From positions 266,118 through 330,117 of the forward strand of contig NZ_JBDPLH010000004.1 in NCBI RefSeq assembly GCF_040187885.1: a stretch of DNA of 64,000 nt, in the 5' to 3' direction. Below, in pieces: positions 35,691-44,410 of this stretch. How positions within the stretch are numbered: position 1 is the stretch's first letter; the number at the start of each line of letters is the position of its first letter. Under the pieces are notes generated by a model. It had not been told where the DNA came from. It did no database searches and worked only from the letters and a program-made list of their open reading frames with translations. Position numbers and translations under genes: made by a program. Source of the stretch: Roseateles_E cavernae (lineage in GTDB: Bacteria > Pseudomonadota > Gammaproteobacteria > Burkholderiales > Burkholderiaceae_C).

Positions 35691-36038
35691 TCAGACCGGG
35701 GACGTGTGGGGTGGGCGTATCAGCCGTTCGGGCAGGCCGTCGGTGACCGAGCGCCGGTAAGGCGTGGCCTGGCTGTCGGCCGGCCAGTCCTGCGGCTTCG
35801 AGGGATGTACCATCATGATGCCGGCCACCGCGCCATGGCAGCTGGGGCAATCGGCGTCGATGCCGCTGCCATCGACATCAGCATCGGCGTCACCGCTGTC
35901 CTGATGCTCGTGCTGGTGATGGCCGAAATGCGCGGCGGCGCTGGCCTCGGTCTCGTGCTCGCAATAGCTGGCCGCGGCCGCCCAGGTCCACTGGAGCGGC
36001 AGCAAGGTCAGCATCAGGATCAGCACAAAGCGGCGCAT
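35691..36038 (-). CDS. czcI: CzcI-like cation-efflux accessory protein
   Basis: The 115-residue product has a signal peptide (RRFVLILMLTLLPLQWTWAAAA), then SYCEHETEASAAAHFGHHQHEHQ, an arrangement characteristic of CzcI-type proteins at the start of czcCBA operons. It continues with Asp-rich and CPSCHG segments, which may bind metal. The start at 36038 (MRRF) is chosen because the 44 upstream codons are unlike protein. CzcI affects expression of the efflux genes in Cupriavidus; here it precedes the channel gene. Confidence 0.7.
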   Translation of the reverse strand: MRRFVLILMLTLLPLQWTWAAAASYCEHETEASAAAHFGHHQHEHQDSGDADADVDGSGIDADCPSCHGAVAGIMMVHPSKPQDWPADSQATPYRRSVTDGLPERLIRPPHTSPV

Positions 36039-36145
36039 GGGGCGGCAGTGTAGCCAATATTGGGGCCCTGCTCTTGGGGGTGGGGCGCTGCGGAGGGGTC
36101 GGCCTGTGGTCGAATAGCGTTGTTGTCGAGAACGATGGGCCCGCG

Positions 36146-36955
36146 ATGCAGCAATACGATGTCGAAGCACCCGCCTGGCTGCCGGCCCTGAACCTGTGGG
36201 TGCAGAAGCTGGGCCTGTGGCGTGCGCTGGCCCTGTTGGTGGGGGCGGTGTGGCTGATGGCGGTGGGCATCTCGCAGCTGGCCATCACGCTGCTCGGCGA
36301 GGGCAACCGCCTGATCGCGACGCTGGCCGCCAGCACCTGTGCGATCAGCATCACCAGCGTGTTCGGCTACCTGTTCCTGAGCCTGGTCCAGCACCTGGAC
36401 AAGGCGCACAAGAACATGACCCGCCACGCCACGCTGGACTCGCTGACCGGTACCTTCAATCGCCGCCATTTTCTCGAGCTGGTCGAGCGCGAATGGTCGC
36501 GCGCCAAGCGTTACGAGATGTCCTGCGCGCTGCTGCTGATGGACATCGACCATTTCAAGCAGGTCAACGACCGCTTCGGCCATCTGTGCGGCGACCAGCT
36601 GCTGCGCGAGATTGCCGAGGTCAGCATCGAGACCCTGCGCCAGCCCGATGTGCTGGCGCGTTTTGGCGGCGAGGAGTTCATCGTCTTCCTGCCGCACACC
36701 GATCCGTTGGGGGCACTGGACGTGGCCGAACGCATCCGCGAGCGCATCGAGGCGCTGGACTTCAGCTGGCGCGGCGAGCCGGTGCCGGTCAGCGCCAGCC
36801 TCGGCGTGGCGGCCCTGCATGCCGAGCACATCACGCTGGATCACCTGATCTCGGATGCCGACGAGGCGCTCTATGTGGCCAAGTCAGCCGGCCGCAACTG
36901 CGTGCGTGCCGGTGCCGGCCTGCTGCCGGGCCGCTCCAGCGTGACCAGCGGCTAG
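36146..36955 (+). CDS. Membrane-bound diguanylate cyclase (GGDEF)
   Basis: The 269-residue protein has two N-terminal membrane helices (about 25-47 and 58-85) and a C-terminal GGDEF domain. The active-site loop is GGEEF in RFGGEEF. The inhibitory I-site RQPD lies five residues upstream, so product feedback is expected. DSLTGTFNRRHF marks the start of the domain. It makes cyclic di-GMP from GTP; no sensor domain is recognisable beyond the helices. The ATG at 36146 is preferred to the open frame from 36074. Confidence 0.88.
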   Translation: MQQYDVEAPAWLPALNLWVQKLGLWRALALLVGAVWLMAVGISQLAITLLGEGNRLIATLAASTCAISITSVFGYLFLSLVQHLDKAHKNMTRHATLDSLTGTFNRRHFLELVEREWSRAKRYEMSCALLLMDIDHFKQVNDRFGHLCGDQLLREIAEVSIETLRQPDVLARFGGEEFIVFLPHTDPLGALDVAERIRERIEALDFSWRGEPVPVSASLGVAALHAEHITLDHLISDADEALYVAKSAGRNCVRAGAGLLPGRSSVTSG

Positions 36956-36965
36956 GGCCCGCCGA

Positions 36966-38075
36966 CTAAGGCAGAACCATGCGCCGGGTGTAGCCGGTCA
37001 TCTCCAGATAGCCACGCCCGATCAGCCGGCCGTCGCTATCGAACAGCTCGCTGGCGCCCTCCCAGTACAGCAGGCCGCTGCTGGCGCGGGCATCGATCTC
37101 CTGGGCATCGAACATCGCCCTGACCTGCAGCCCGGCCTGCACAGGCGTGCTCAGCCCCCACTCGACCGGGTACTCGGCCTGGCTAACGGGGCTGCGCCAG
37201 CGCCGGCCGGGCCGGAACTGCAGCTCGCCATTGCCGAAGCTGCGCACGCGGCCGCCGCTCTCGCGCCAGCTGCCGCCGGTCCACAGGCTGCTGCCATCGG
37301 CGCGGCGCAGCCGGAACGCTGTCAGCGCGCTGCCGTCCAGCAGATTCAGCCCCAGCCAGTCCCAGCCGACCGCCTCGGGCGCCAGCAGGCTGTCGCTCCA
37401 CTCGTGGTCCAGCCAGGAGTGGCCTTGCAGCGTCAGCAAGCGCCCGTCCAGGCTCAGCCGGCCGCGGGTCTGCATCTGGCTGCGGCTGTAGTAGTGGCTG
37501 GCCTGGCTCTCTTCGGGGCCTTTGCGCGAATAGCCGGCATCGCCCTGCAGCAGCGGCGGCAGCGCGCTGTGCAGGTCCAGGTCAAGCGCGAATCCGGCAT
37601 GGGCGCTGCCGAAGCGGGCACGGTAGCGGTCGTCATCGGCACGGCGCCGCAGACGCCAGTCGCGCAGGCGCAGATCGCAATCGGCCTCGGCCGCCTGGAT
37701 GCCGCCGGCGCTGCTGCGCGCCAGCCGCTGCTCATGATGCAGACGCCCGGCGCGCAGATCGCTCAGCGCCACATGCCCCAGCAGCAGCTGGCGCGGCGCC
37801 AGCCCGCTGGGATGCGACTGCACGGCAGGGTCGCGGTTGCGCAGGCGGAAAAAGGTCAGCTGGTAGCCGAACAGCGGCGGCTGCGCCGCGTCCGCACCCA
37901 GCAAGCCGGTCAGATACCACCACTCGATGCCGGTCTCGGGGTGGGCACCGAAGTCGCGCGGGAACTGCAGCGGGCGGCGGCTGATGCCCGACACGCCCGA
38001 TACGGCCGGCGCTGCCTCCGCGATGACCGGCGTCGTGGCCAAGGCCCAGAGCAGCAAACCGCGCCTGCCTATCAC
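36966..38075 (-). CDS. AttH/hydroxyneurosporene-synthase-like lipocalin-fold protein
   Basis: The 369-residue product has a signal-like N-terminus with a twin arginine (GRRGLLLWALA) and the AttH/CrtC pattern: FPRDFGAHPETGIEWWYLTG near the start, GYQLTFFR, a central SHYYSRSQMQTRGRLSLDG and HSWLDHEWSD, and a C-terminal GRGYLEMTGY. Such proteins adopt two lipocalin-like domains. Some hydrate carotenoids, but copies beside FtsX-type ABC genes (AttEFGH) have no proven substrate. It overlaps the CPBP gene by 4 bases and closes the cluster. Confidence 0.8.
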   Translation of the reverse strand: MIGRRGLLLWALATTPVIAEAAPAVSGVSGISRRPLQFPRDFGAHPETGIEWWYLTGLLGADAAQPPLFGYQLTFFRLRNRDPAVQSHPSGLAPRQLLLGHVALSDLRAGRLHHEQRLARSSAGGIQAAEADCDLRLRDWRLRRRADDDRYRARFGSAHAGFALDLDLHSALPPLLQGDAGYSRKGPEESQASHYYSRSQMQTRGRLSLDGRLLTLQGHSWLDHEWSDSLLAPEAVGWDWLGLNLLDGSALTAFRLRRADGSSLWTGGSWRESGGRVRSFGNGELQFRPGRRWRSPVSQAEYPVEWGLSTPVQAGLQVRAMFDAQEIDARASSGLLYWEGASELFDSDGRLIGRGYLEMTGYTRRMVLP

Positions 38076-38971
38076 GGCGCAGCCTGCCTGGATGATCGTG
38101 GCAGCAGCCGGCCACGGCGATGCGCCAACGCCAGCAGCAGAGCACAGGTGCCCAGCAGTGCGAGCAGCGTGATGACCGAGCCTTCGATGCCGAAGGCGCC
38201 GCCGGTCAACCAGTCCGGTCCGGCCAGTTGGCCATACAGCAGGCCGGCCTCGGCCTTGTGCCCTGACACGACCGCCGAGAACAGATGGCCGGCACAGAAG
38301 TTCCAGGCCAGGTGCAAGCCGATGCCCAGCCAGAGCCGCCCACTGGCCAGGTAGGCGGCTGCGAACAAAATGCCGGCGACGGTGACGTTGAGTGTCGACA
38401 GCAGGGTGGCACCGTCGTTGGGCAGATGCGCCAGGCCGAACAGCAGTGACGAAGCCAGCAAGGCCGGCACACTGCCCAGCACCCGTTCCAGCGCCTTGAA
38501 GAGGATGCCGCGCACCAGCAACTCCTCAAACACGGCCACCAGGGTCATGTCCCCGAATGATTTCAATGTCGCCAGTCCGATCGGATGCATGCCCTGCAGA
38601 TGAAAGACTTGCAGCAGTGACAAAGCGCCAAACACCGTGACCACCAGCAGCGCACCGCCCAGCAGACCGAGACCCAGCTCGCGCGCTGCACCAGCGCTGG
38701 CGAACTCGGCGGCGGGCCGGCGATCAATGCGCAAGGCATAGAAACGAAAGGCGGCCGCCATCAGCACCGTCGCCAGCAACTGCGGCCACAGCAGGCGTGC
38801 GGGTTTGGGCAGGTTCTCGGCCAGCACCATCACGACCGACATCGCTGCGATCACCATCAAGGCGCCCAGCAGCACCCTCAGCAAGGCATAGCGGGTCAGC
38901 AGCGAGGGCCTGGCCGCGCGGTCAGACGCTGGATGCGGTGGTATCGGGGCGGTGGCCAGCATGTTTTTCAT
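38072..38971 (-). CDS. CPBP family intramembrane metalloprotease
   Basis: The 299-residue membrane protein has about eight helices and the CPBP/Abi motifs: the glutamates in VAVFEELLVRG, and downstream histidines in GLAHLPND and GIGLHLAWNF. These residues form the metalloprotease active site of Rce1-like enzymes. It lies in the ABC transporter cluster between the permease and AttH genes, so it may process or protect a component of that pathway. That function is inference. Confidence 0.85.
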   Translation of the reverse strand: MKNMLATAPIPPHPASDRAARPSLLTRYALLRVLLGALMVIAAMSVVMVLAENLPKPARLLWPQLLATVLMAAAFRFYALRIDRRPAAEFASAGAARELGLGLLGGALLVVTVFGALSLLQVFHLQGMHPIGLATLKSFGDMTLVAVFEELLVRGILFKALERVLGSVPALLASSLLFGLAHLPNDGATLLSTLNVTVAGILFAAAYLASGRLWLGIGLHLAWNFCAGHLFSAVVSGHKAEAGLLYGQLAGPDWLTGGAFGIEGSVITLLALLGTCALLLALAHRRGRLLPRSSRQAAP

Positions 38972-39104
38972 TCTTGTGCTCCTTGAAGCGGTGAGGGCTG
39001 GCGCGCAGTATCAGAGCGAGCTGCGCTGGCCAAGCGGCCCGAATGACGAACTGCGCCATGGCCCTCTCGACCTGCAGAAGCCGCCGACAGGCGCGTTGCG
39101 GCAC

Positions 39105-41621
39105 TCACCAATCCTCCCTCACCGCCTGCACCGCATCGACCCTGCCGGCCTTGGCGAAGCTCGCCCAGGCGGTCAGCAGCGAGGCGGCGATCACCGCCAG
39201 CAGCAGCGCGGCCAGGCGGGCGGTGGGCAGGCTCAATTCCATGCTCCAGTGAAAGCTCTGCGGGTTGACCACCCAGACCAGCACCGCGCTGACGCCCAGG
39301 CCCAGGGCCAGGCCGGCGAGGGCGCCGGCTGCGGTGAATAGCCCCGTCTCCAGCACCAGCAGGCGCTGCAGCTGGGCCTGGGTGAAGCCCAGATGGCGCA
39401 GCAGGCCGAACTCGCGTTTGCGCGCCAGCAACTGAGCCGACAGGCTGGCGGCGATGCCGAACAGGCCCAGGCCCAGCGCCACCGCCTGCAACCAGTAGGT
39501 GACCGCGAAGCTGCGATCGAACAGGCGCAGCGACAGCGCCAGCAGCTCGCCGGTGGCGGCCAGCTCCAGATCGGCCGGGTCGGCGGCCAGCGCGCGCAGC
39601 CTGGCCTGGGCCTGCACGGGGTCAGAACCCGGCGCCAGCCACAGCGACAGCTCGGTGATGCGGTTGTCACCGCTCCAGCGCTGGTAGTCGGCCAGCGACA
39701 TCAGCAGCGCGCCGCTCTGGCGGCTGTAGTCGCGCCAGACGCCGCGCACGAAGAACTGCAGGGTCGGCGGCGCCGCTGAGCCGGGGCTCAGGCTCAGTGC
39801 CAGCCGCGCGCCGGGCCGCAGCGCCTGCTGGTCGCGCATCGCCTCGTTGATGTAGACGGGCATCAAATCCGGCGCCGGCGGCTCGGCCAGCGGCCCGACC
39901 AGCGGCAGCCGGTTCTCGTCGCGGATGGCGCGTGCCAGCAGGCTCAGCTCGGTCTGATCGCCGGCCCAGGCGCGGCGGCTGCGCTGCGGGGCCAGGTCTT
40001 GCGCCAGGCCGCTGGCGCGCACCGCCTCGATGAAGTCCGGTGCCAGCGGCGCCTCGCGAAGGCTGCTGCGCAGATAGAGGTCGGCCGGCAGCATCTGGCG
40101 CAGCCAGTCCTGCAGCGAGGCACGGAAGCTGTGCACCATCACCAGCATCGCCACCGACAGCGCCAGCGCCACCAGCACGCCGGCCAGCATCTGCGTGGCC
40201 GCGCCGGCCTGGTCGCGGGCGCGCTCCCTCAGCAGCATCAGACCGGCGCTGCGCCGGCCTGGCAGCAGCCGAGTCAGCAGGCGCACCAGGCCGGGCATGG
40301 CTGCGATGCCGCCCATCAGCAGGCAGAGCATGGCCAGATAGGCGGCCAGCGGCACGCCGCCAAACGGCGGCAACAGCGCCAGCAGCATGCCGGCCAGCAG
40401 CAGGGCCGGCGCCAGCCCGCGCGGCAACCGCGTCTGCAACTCGGTGCCCAGGCCCTTGAGTACCTGGGCCACCGCCATGCGCCGCACGGCCAAGGCCGGC
40501 AGCAGCGCGCTGAGCAGGCTGACCGCCAGCCCCAGGCCGCCGAACAACAGCATCTGCCAGGGCTCAAGCCGCAAGGCCGGCCCATTGCCACTCAGCGGGC
40601 CGCCGAGCAGGCCGCTGCCCAGATCGCCCCCCAGCAGGCGCAGGCCCAGCGCGGCCAACCCGGCGCCCAGCGCCAGGCCCAGGCCGCTGCCCAGCAGGCC
40701 CAGCAGTGCGGCCTCGGCCAGCACCAGGCGCATGCGCTCGCGCGCGCTCATGCCCAGTACGCCAAGCAGCGCCAGCTGCGGCAGGCGCTGGGCCACCGAC
40801 AGCGAGATCACCGCGAACACCAGAAAGCCGCCGGTGAACAAGGCCATCAGCGACAGCACGCCCAGGTTGACGCGGTAGGCGCGGGTCAGCCGCGCCATCT
40901 GGTCTTGCTCGTCCTGCGGCGCAGCGGCGACGCTGCCCTCGGGCAGGGTCAGGTCTTGAGTCTGTACCCCGGGCTGCAGCCGCAGCTCGATGCGGTCCAG
41001 CCGGCCGAGCCGGCCGAACAGGGCCTGGGCCGCCGCGATGTCCAGCACCGCCAGCGGTGCGCCGGGGGCGGCGACGCTGCCGGCCAGGCGCAGCTCGACA
41101 TCGCGAGCCCGGCCATCCTCGCCCACCAGCCGCAGCCGCACGCTGAGCGGGCGCGGGCTGGGCAGGCGCCGCAGCGCCGCTTCGTTCAGGAAGAGGGCGT
41201 CCGGTGCCAGCAGCGACTGCAGGGCCTGGCCCTCGTCAAATGCCCGGGGCAGCAGGGCCGGATTGAACTGGGCGGTTTGCAAGGCATCCAGGCCGAGCAG
41301 GCGCAGGGCGAAGCGCCCCTCCGTCAAGACCTGGGCCTGTCCTTCGATCACCGGCGCGGCCTGCTGGACCTGGGGCGCTTGCATCAGCCGCTCCAGCAGG
41401 GCCTCGTCCAGCGGCCGCCCGTCGCTGCCGCGCAGCAGCAGATCGGGCGTGCCCGCCAGGCTGCGCTGGGCCGCGCTGAACTCGGCCAGCGCCGAGCCGT
41501 TCAGCAGCTGCACGCCGAAAGCCAGGGCCACGCCCAGCGCGATCGCCAGCAAGGCCAGCAGCTGGCGGCCCCACTGGGCCTTCAGCGCCGGCCAGGACAG
41601 CGCGATCAGCCAGCGTGCCAT
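39105..41621 (-). CDS. FtsX-like ABC transporter permease
   Basis: The 838-residue permease has a first membrane helix near 12-34, a large extracytoplasmic domain and two blocks of FtsX-type helices (about 250-420 and 700-838), with a second extracytoplasmic domain between. This double-FtsX layout is typical of COG0577/COG3127 permeases involved in lipoprotein or lipid handling and in the AttFG system. The start at 41621 overlaps the ATPase 3' end by 16 bases, so the genes are translationally linked. Confidence 0.85.
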   Translation of the reverse strand: MARWLIALSWPALKAQWGRQLLALLAIALGVALAFGVQLLNGSALAEFSAAQRSLAGTPDLLLRGSDGRPLDEALLERLMQAPQVQQAAPVIEGQAQVLTEGRFALRLLGLDALQTAQFNPALLPRAFDEGQALQSLLAPDALFLNEAALRRLPSPRPLSVRLRLVGEDGRARDVELRLAGSVAAPGAPLAVLDIAAAQALFGRLGRLDRIELRLQPGVQTQDLTLPEGSVAAAPQDEQDQMARLTRAYRVNLGVLSLMALFTGGFLVFAVISLSVAQRLPQLALLGVLGMSARERMRLVLAEAALLGLLGSGLGLALGAGLAALGLRLLGGDLGSGLLGGPLSGNGPALRLEPWQMLLFGGLGLAVSLLSALLPALAVRRMAVAQVLKGLGTELQTRLPRGLAPALLLAGMLLALLPPFGGVPLAAYLAMLCLLMGGIAAMPGLVRLLTRLLPGRRSAGLMLLRERARDQAGAATQMLAGVLVALALSVAMLVMVHSFRASLQDWLRQMLPADLYLRSSLREAPLAPDFIEAVRASGLAQDLAPQRSRRAWAGDQTELSLLARAIRDENRLPLVGPLAEPPAPDLMPVYINEAMRDQQALRPGARLALSLSPGSAAPPTLQFFVRGVWRDYSRQSGALLMSLADYQRWSGDNRITELSLWLAPGSDPVQAQARLRALAADPADLELAATGELLALSLRLFDRSFAVTYWLQAVALGLGLFGIAASLSAQLLARKREFGLLRHLGFTQAQLQRLLVLETGLFTAAGALAGLALGLGVSAVLVWVVNPQSFHWSMELSLPTARLAALLLAVIAASLLTAWASFAKAGRVDAVQAVREDW

Positions 41622-42271
41622 GGCTGCAGGCCGTGCTGATCGCTCATCAGCAGGCCGCGATCGGCGGCGGCGGCGGCGCGTTCGGAATGGGTCACCAGCA
41701 GGCAGGCCGCGCCCTCCTGCTTGCACTGCTGGCGCAGCAGGTCCAGCACCTGGGCGGCGTGACGCGGGTCCAGATTGCCGGTGGGCTCGTCGGCCAGCAC
41801 CAGGGCCGGGCGGTGCACCAGCGCGCGGGCGATCGCGACACGCTGCAACTGCCCGCCGGAGAGCTGGCGCGGCAGGCGGGCATCGAGCCCGTCCAGACCC
41901 ACCGCCGCGAGCATCTGCCGCACGCGGCCGGCGTCGGGCGCACCGAGCAGCAGCAGCGGCAGGCCGACGTTGTCGGCCACCGTCAGATGCGGCAGCAGAT
42001 GGAAGGCCTGGAACACAAAGCCCAGATGGCGGCGGCGCAGCAAGGCCTGGGCCTGCTCGGGCAGCGCGGCGATGTCCTGGCCGGCCAGCAAGACCTGACC
42101 CTGATCGAGCCGGTCCAGGCCGGCCAGGCAGTTCAGCAGGGTGGACTTGCCGCAGCCCGATTCGCCCAGCAGCGCCACCAGCTCGCCGGCCTGCAGGCGC
42201 AGCTCGATGCCGGCGAACACGGGGGTGTCGCCGTAGCGCTTGGCCAGGCCGCGGGCCTCAAGGACCGCCAT
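41606..42271 (-). CDS. LolD/MacB-type ABC ATPase
   Basis: The 221-residue ATPase has Walker A LGESGCGKSTLL, Q-loop FQAFHLLP, signature LSGGQLQRVAIARAL, Walker B ALVLADEPTGNLD and the switch histidine in VTHSERAA. It partners with the FtsX-like permease that overlaps its end. Its own start lies 14 bases inside the miaA 3' end, so it may be read from the miaA message. Confidence 0.9.
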   Translation of the reverse strand: MAVLEARGLAKRYGDTPVFAGIELRLQAGELVALLGESGCGKSTLLNCLAGLDRLDQGQVLLAGQDIAALPEQAQALLRRRHLGFVFQAFHLLPHLTVADNVGLPLLLLGAPDAGRVRQMLAAVGLDGLDARLPRQLSGGQLQRVAIARALVHRPALVLADEPTGNLDPRHAAQVLDLLRQQCKQEGAACLLVTHSERAAAAADRGLLMSDQHGLQPWHAG

Positions 42272-43193
42272 CGTGGAGCAGCCGGTACACGGCGGCCAGC
42301 AGATGCAGCGGTGCCTCGGGCGACTCGCAGGCGATCACCTGGCGCTGCGGCATGCTGCGCAGCCAGGTGTGCTGGCGCTTGGCCAGCTGCCGGGTCGCGG
42401 CGATGCCGCGCTCGGGCAGGGTCTTCATGTCGCCAGCGTCCAGGGCCTCCCAGACCTGGCGGTAGCCGACGCAGCGCATGGCAGGCAGGCCCAGATGCAG
42501 ATCGCCGCGCGCGCGCAGGCGCTCGACCTCGGCGATCAGGCCCTGCGCCAGCATCTGCTCGAAGCGCTGCGCCAGGCGCTGATGCAGCCAGGCGCGGTCG
42601 CTGGGCTCCAGCGACAGCAGCGGCCAGTCGACGCCGGCGCTGCGTTCCTGCTCGGCATGCAATTGGGACAAGGGCTTGCCCGCCAGATGCCAGACCTCCA
42701 GCGCGCGCTGGATGCGCTGCGAGTCGCCGGGCGCCAGGCGGGCCGCAGTGACCGGGTCGACCTCGGCCAGCTTCGCATGCATGGCCGGCCAGCCGATCGC
42801 GGCGGCCTCGGCATCGAGCCGGGTGCGCAGGGCCTCATCACCCTGCGGCAGGGTCGAAAGGCCATCGAACAAGGCCTTGAAATAAAGCATGGTGCCGCCG
42901 ACCAGCAGCGGCAGCTTGCCGCGCGCCAGGATCTCGGCGGCCAGGCGCTGCGCGTCCTTGGCGAACTGCGCGGCGCTGTAGCTGTCCAGCGGGTCGAGGA
43001 TGTCGATCAGGTGGTGCGGCACGGCGGCCAGCTCGGCCGGCATGGGCTTGGCCGTGCCGATGTCCATGCCGCGATAGACCAGGGCCGAGTCGACGCTGAT
43101 GATCTCGATAGGCAGCACCTCGGCCAGCGCCAGCGCGCCGGCGGTCTTGCCGCAGCCGGTCGGGCCGGCCAGGCAGATCGGGCTGAGCTTCAT
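42258..43193 (-). CDS. miaA: tRNA dimethylallyltransferase
   Basis: The 311-residue enzyme has the P-loop AGPTGCGKTAGALALAE, the catalytic-aspartate region SVDSALVYRGMDIGTAKP, HHLIDILDP, VGGTMLYFKAL and the C-terminal RQLAKRQHTWLR. It transfers a dimethylallyl group to A37 of tRNAs reading UNN codons. Its start overlaps the MFS stop (ATGA at 43190-43193), fixing the start codon. Confidence 0.95.
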   Translation of the reverse strand: MKLSPICLAGPTGCGKTAGALALAEVLPIEIISVDSALVYRGMDIGTAKPMPAELAAVPHHLIDILDPLDSYSAAQFAKDAQRLAAEILARGKLPLLVGGTMLYFKALFDGLSTLPQGDEALRTRLDAEAAAIGWPAMHAKLAEVDPVTAARLAPGDSQRIQRALEVWHLAGKPLSQLHAEQERSAGVDWPLLSLEPSDRAWLHQRLAQRFEQMLAQGLIAEVERLRARGDLHLGLPAMRCVGYRQVWEALDAGDMKTLPERGIAATRQLAKRQHTWLRSMPQRQVIACESPEAPLHLLAAVYRLLHDGGP

Positions 43194-44410
43194 GCGGGCA
43201 CCACCGGCCGCAAATGCCGCTCCTGCGACTGCACCAGGGTCCAGCCGCAGAGGGCAGCGGCCAGGCCCAGCACCATCATGGTCGCGGCCATGGGCCGCAC
43301 CGTGCCGTCCAGGCTCAGGCCCAGCCAGCCGCCCAGCGCGAAGGCCACCAGGGCCGAGGCGAAGCCCGACAGCGCCGCCGCCGCGCCGGCCTGCTTGGGG
43401 AAGGGGCCGACCGCGCCGGCCTGGCTGCAGGGCTGCAGCACGCCATGGCCCAGCATGACGAAGACATGCGGAATCATCAGCGCCCAGACCGAGGGCGGCC
43501 AGACCCAGGCGGCCAGGCCCAGGCCGCAGGCACCGATGAAGGTGAAGAAGGCGCCGCGCCGCACCGTGCGGGCCAGGCTCAGCCGCGCCAGCCAGCGCCG
43601 GCACAGCAGGGTGCCCAGCACATAGAGGCCGGCGCCCAGACCCACCAGCAGGCCGTAATGGCCGCGCGACAGGCCCAGCACCTCGATGAAGACAAAGGCC
43701 GAGGCCGCCAGAAAGGTGTAGAGCGTGCCGTAGGCCAGGCTGGTCAGCAGGGTGTAGGCGCGAAACGAGGGGTGGGCCAGCACCAGGGCCCAGTTGGCCA
43801 GCAGGCGGCGCGGCCGCAGCGCCTCGGGGTCAGGTCTTGCAAGGCTCTCGGGGATACGCAATGCCACCAGGGCCAGCGCTGCCGCGCCGGCCAGCGCGAT
43901 GGCCAGCAGGGCCCAGCGCCAGCCGAAGGCGCCCGCCAGCGCCCCGCCCAGCGGCGGCGCCAGCATCGCCAGCACACCGAGGCCGCCCAGGGCCCGCGCC
44001 ATCACGCGAGCGCCCTGCTGCGGCTCGAACCAGTCGCGCAGCATCGCGCGCGCGCCGACCACGGCCGCAGCCAGGGCCAGGCCCTGCAGCGCGCGGCAGA
44101 CCACCAGCAGCCAGATGTCGGCCGCCAGCGCGCCGGCCACCGCGGCCCCCGCATACAGCGCGAGGCCGGCCAGCAGCACCGGCCGGCGCCCGATGCGGTC
44201 GCTGAGCGGGCCCAGCAGCAGCTGGCCGAAGCCGAAGCTGAGCATCAGCGCCGACAGGGTCAGCTGGGTGGCCGCCATCGGCGCGGCCAGATCGGCGCGC
44301 AGCGCGGGCAGGGCCGGCAGGTAGAGATCGGTGCTGATCGGTTGCAGGCCCAGCAGCAGGGCCAGCGCGGCGATCTGCCAGCCCAGCGTCGGTGCGAGAG
44401 GCGTTTTCAA
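43190..44410 (-). CDS. Bcr/CflA-type MFS drug efflux transporter
   Basis: The 406-residue protein has twelve membrane helices. The Bcr/CflA signatures are ISTDLYLPALPAL in helix 1, SFGFGQLLLGPLSDRIGRRPVLLAG as motif A, and GARAMLRDW in helix 4. It is an inner-membrane proton-driven exporter of drugs or small metabolites. No ATG is available near the family start, and a TTG at 44410 overlaps the stop of the upstream pseudouridine synthase (TTGA), so coupled initiation is likely. Confidence 0.85.
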   Translation of the reverse strand: MKTPLAPTLGWQIAALALLLGLQPISTDLYLPALPALRADLAAPMAATQLTLSALMLSFGFGQLLLGPLSDRIGRRPVLLAGLALYAGAAVAGALAADIWLLVVCRALQGLALAAAVVGARAMLRDWFEPQQGARVMARALGGLGVLAMLAPPLGGALAGAFGWRWALLAIALAGAAALALVALRIPESLARPDPEALRPRRLLANWALVLAHPSFRAYTLLTSLAYGTLYTFLAASAFVFIEVLGLSRGHYGLLVGLGAGLYVLGTLLCRRWLARLSLARTVRRGAFFTFIGACGLGLAAWVWPPSVWALMIPHVFVMLGHGVLQPCSQAGAVGPFPKQAGAAAALSGFASALVAFALGGWLGLSLDGTVRPMAATMMVLGLAAALCGWTLVQSQERHLRPVVPA

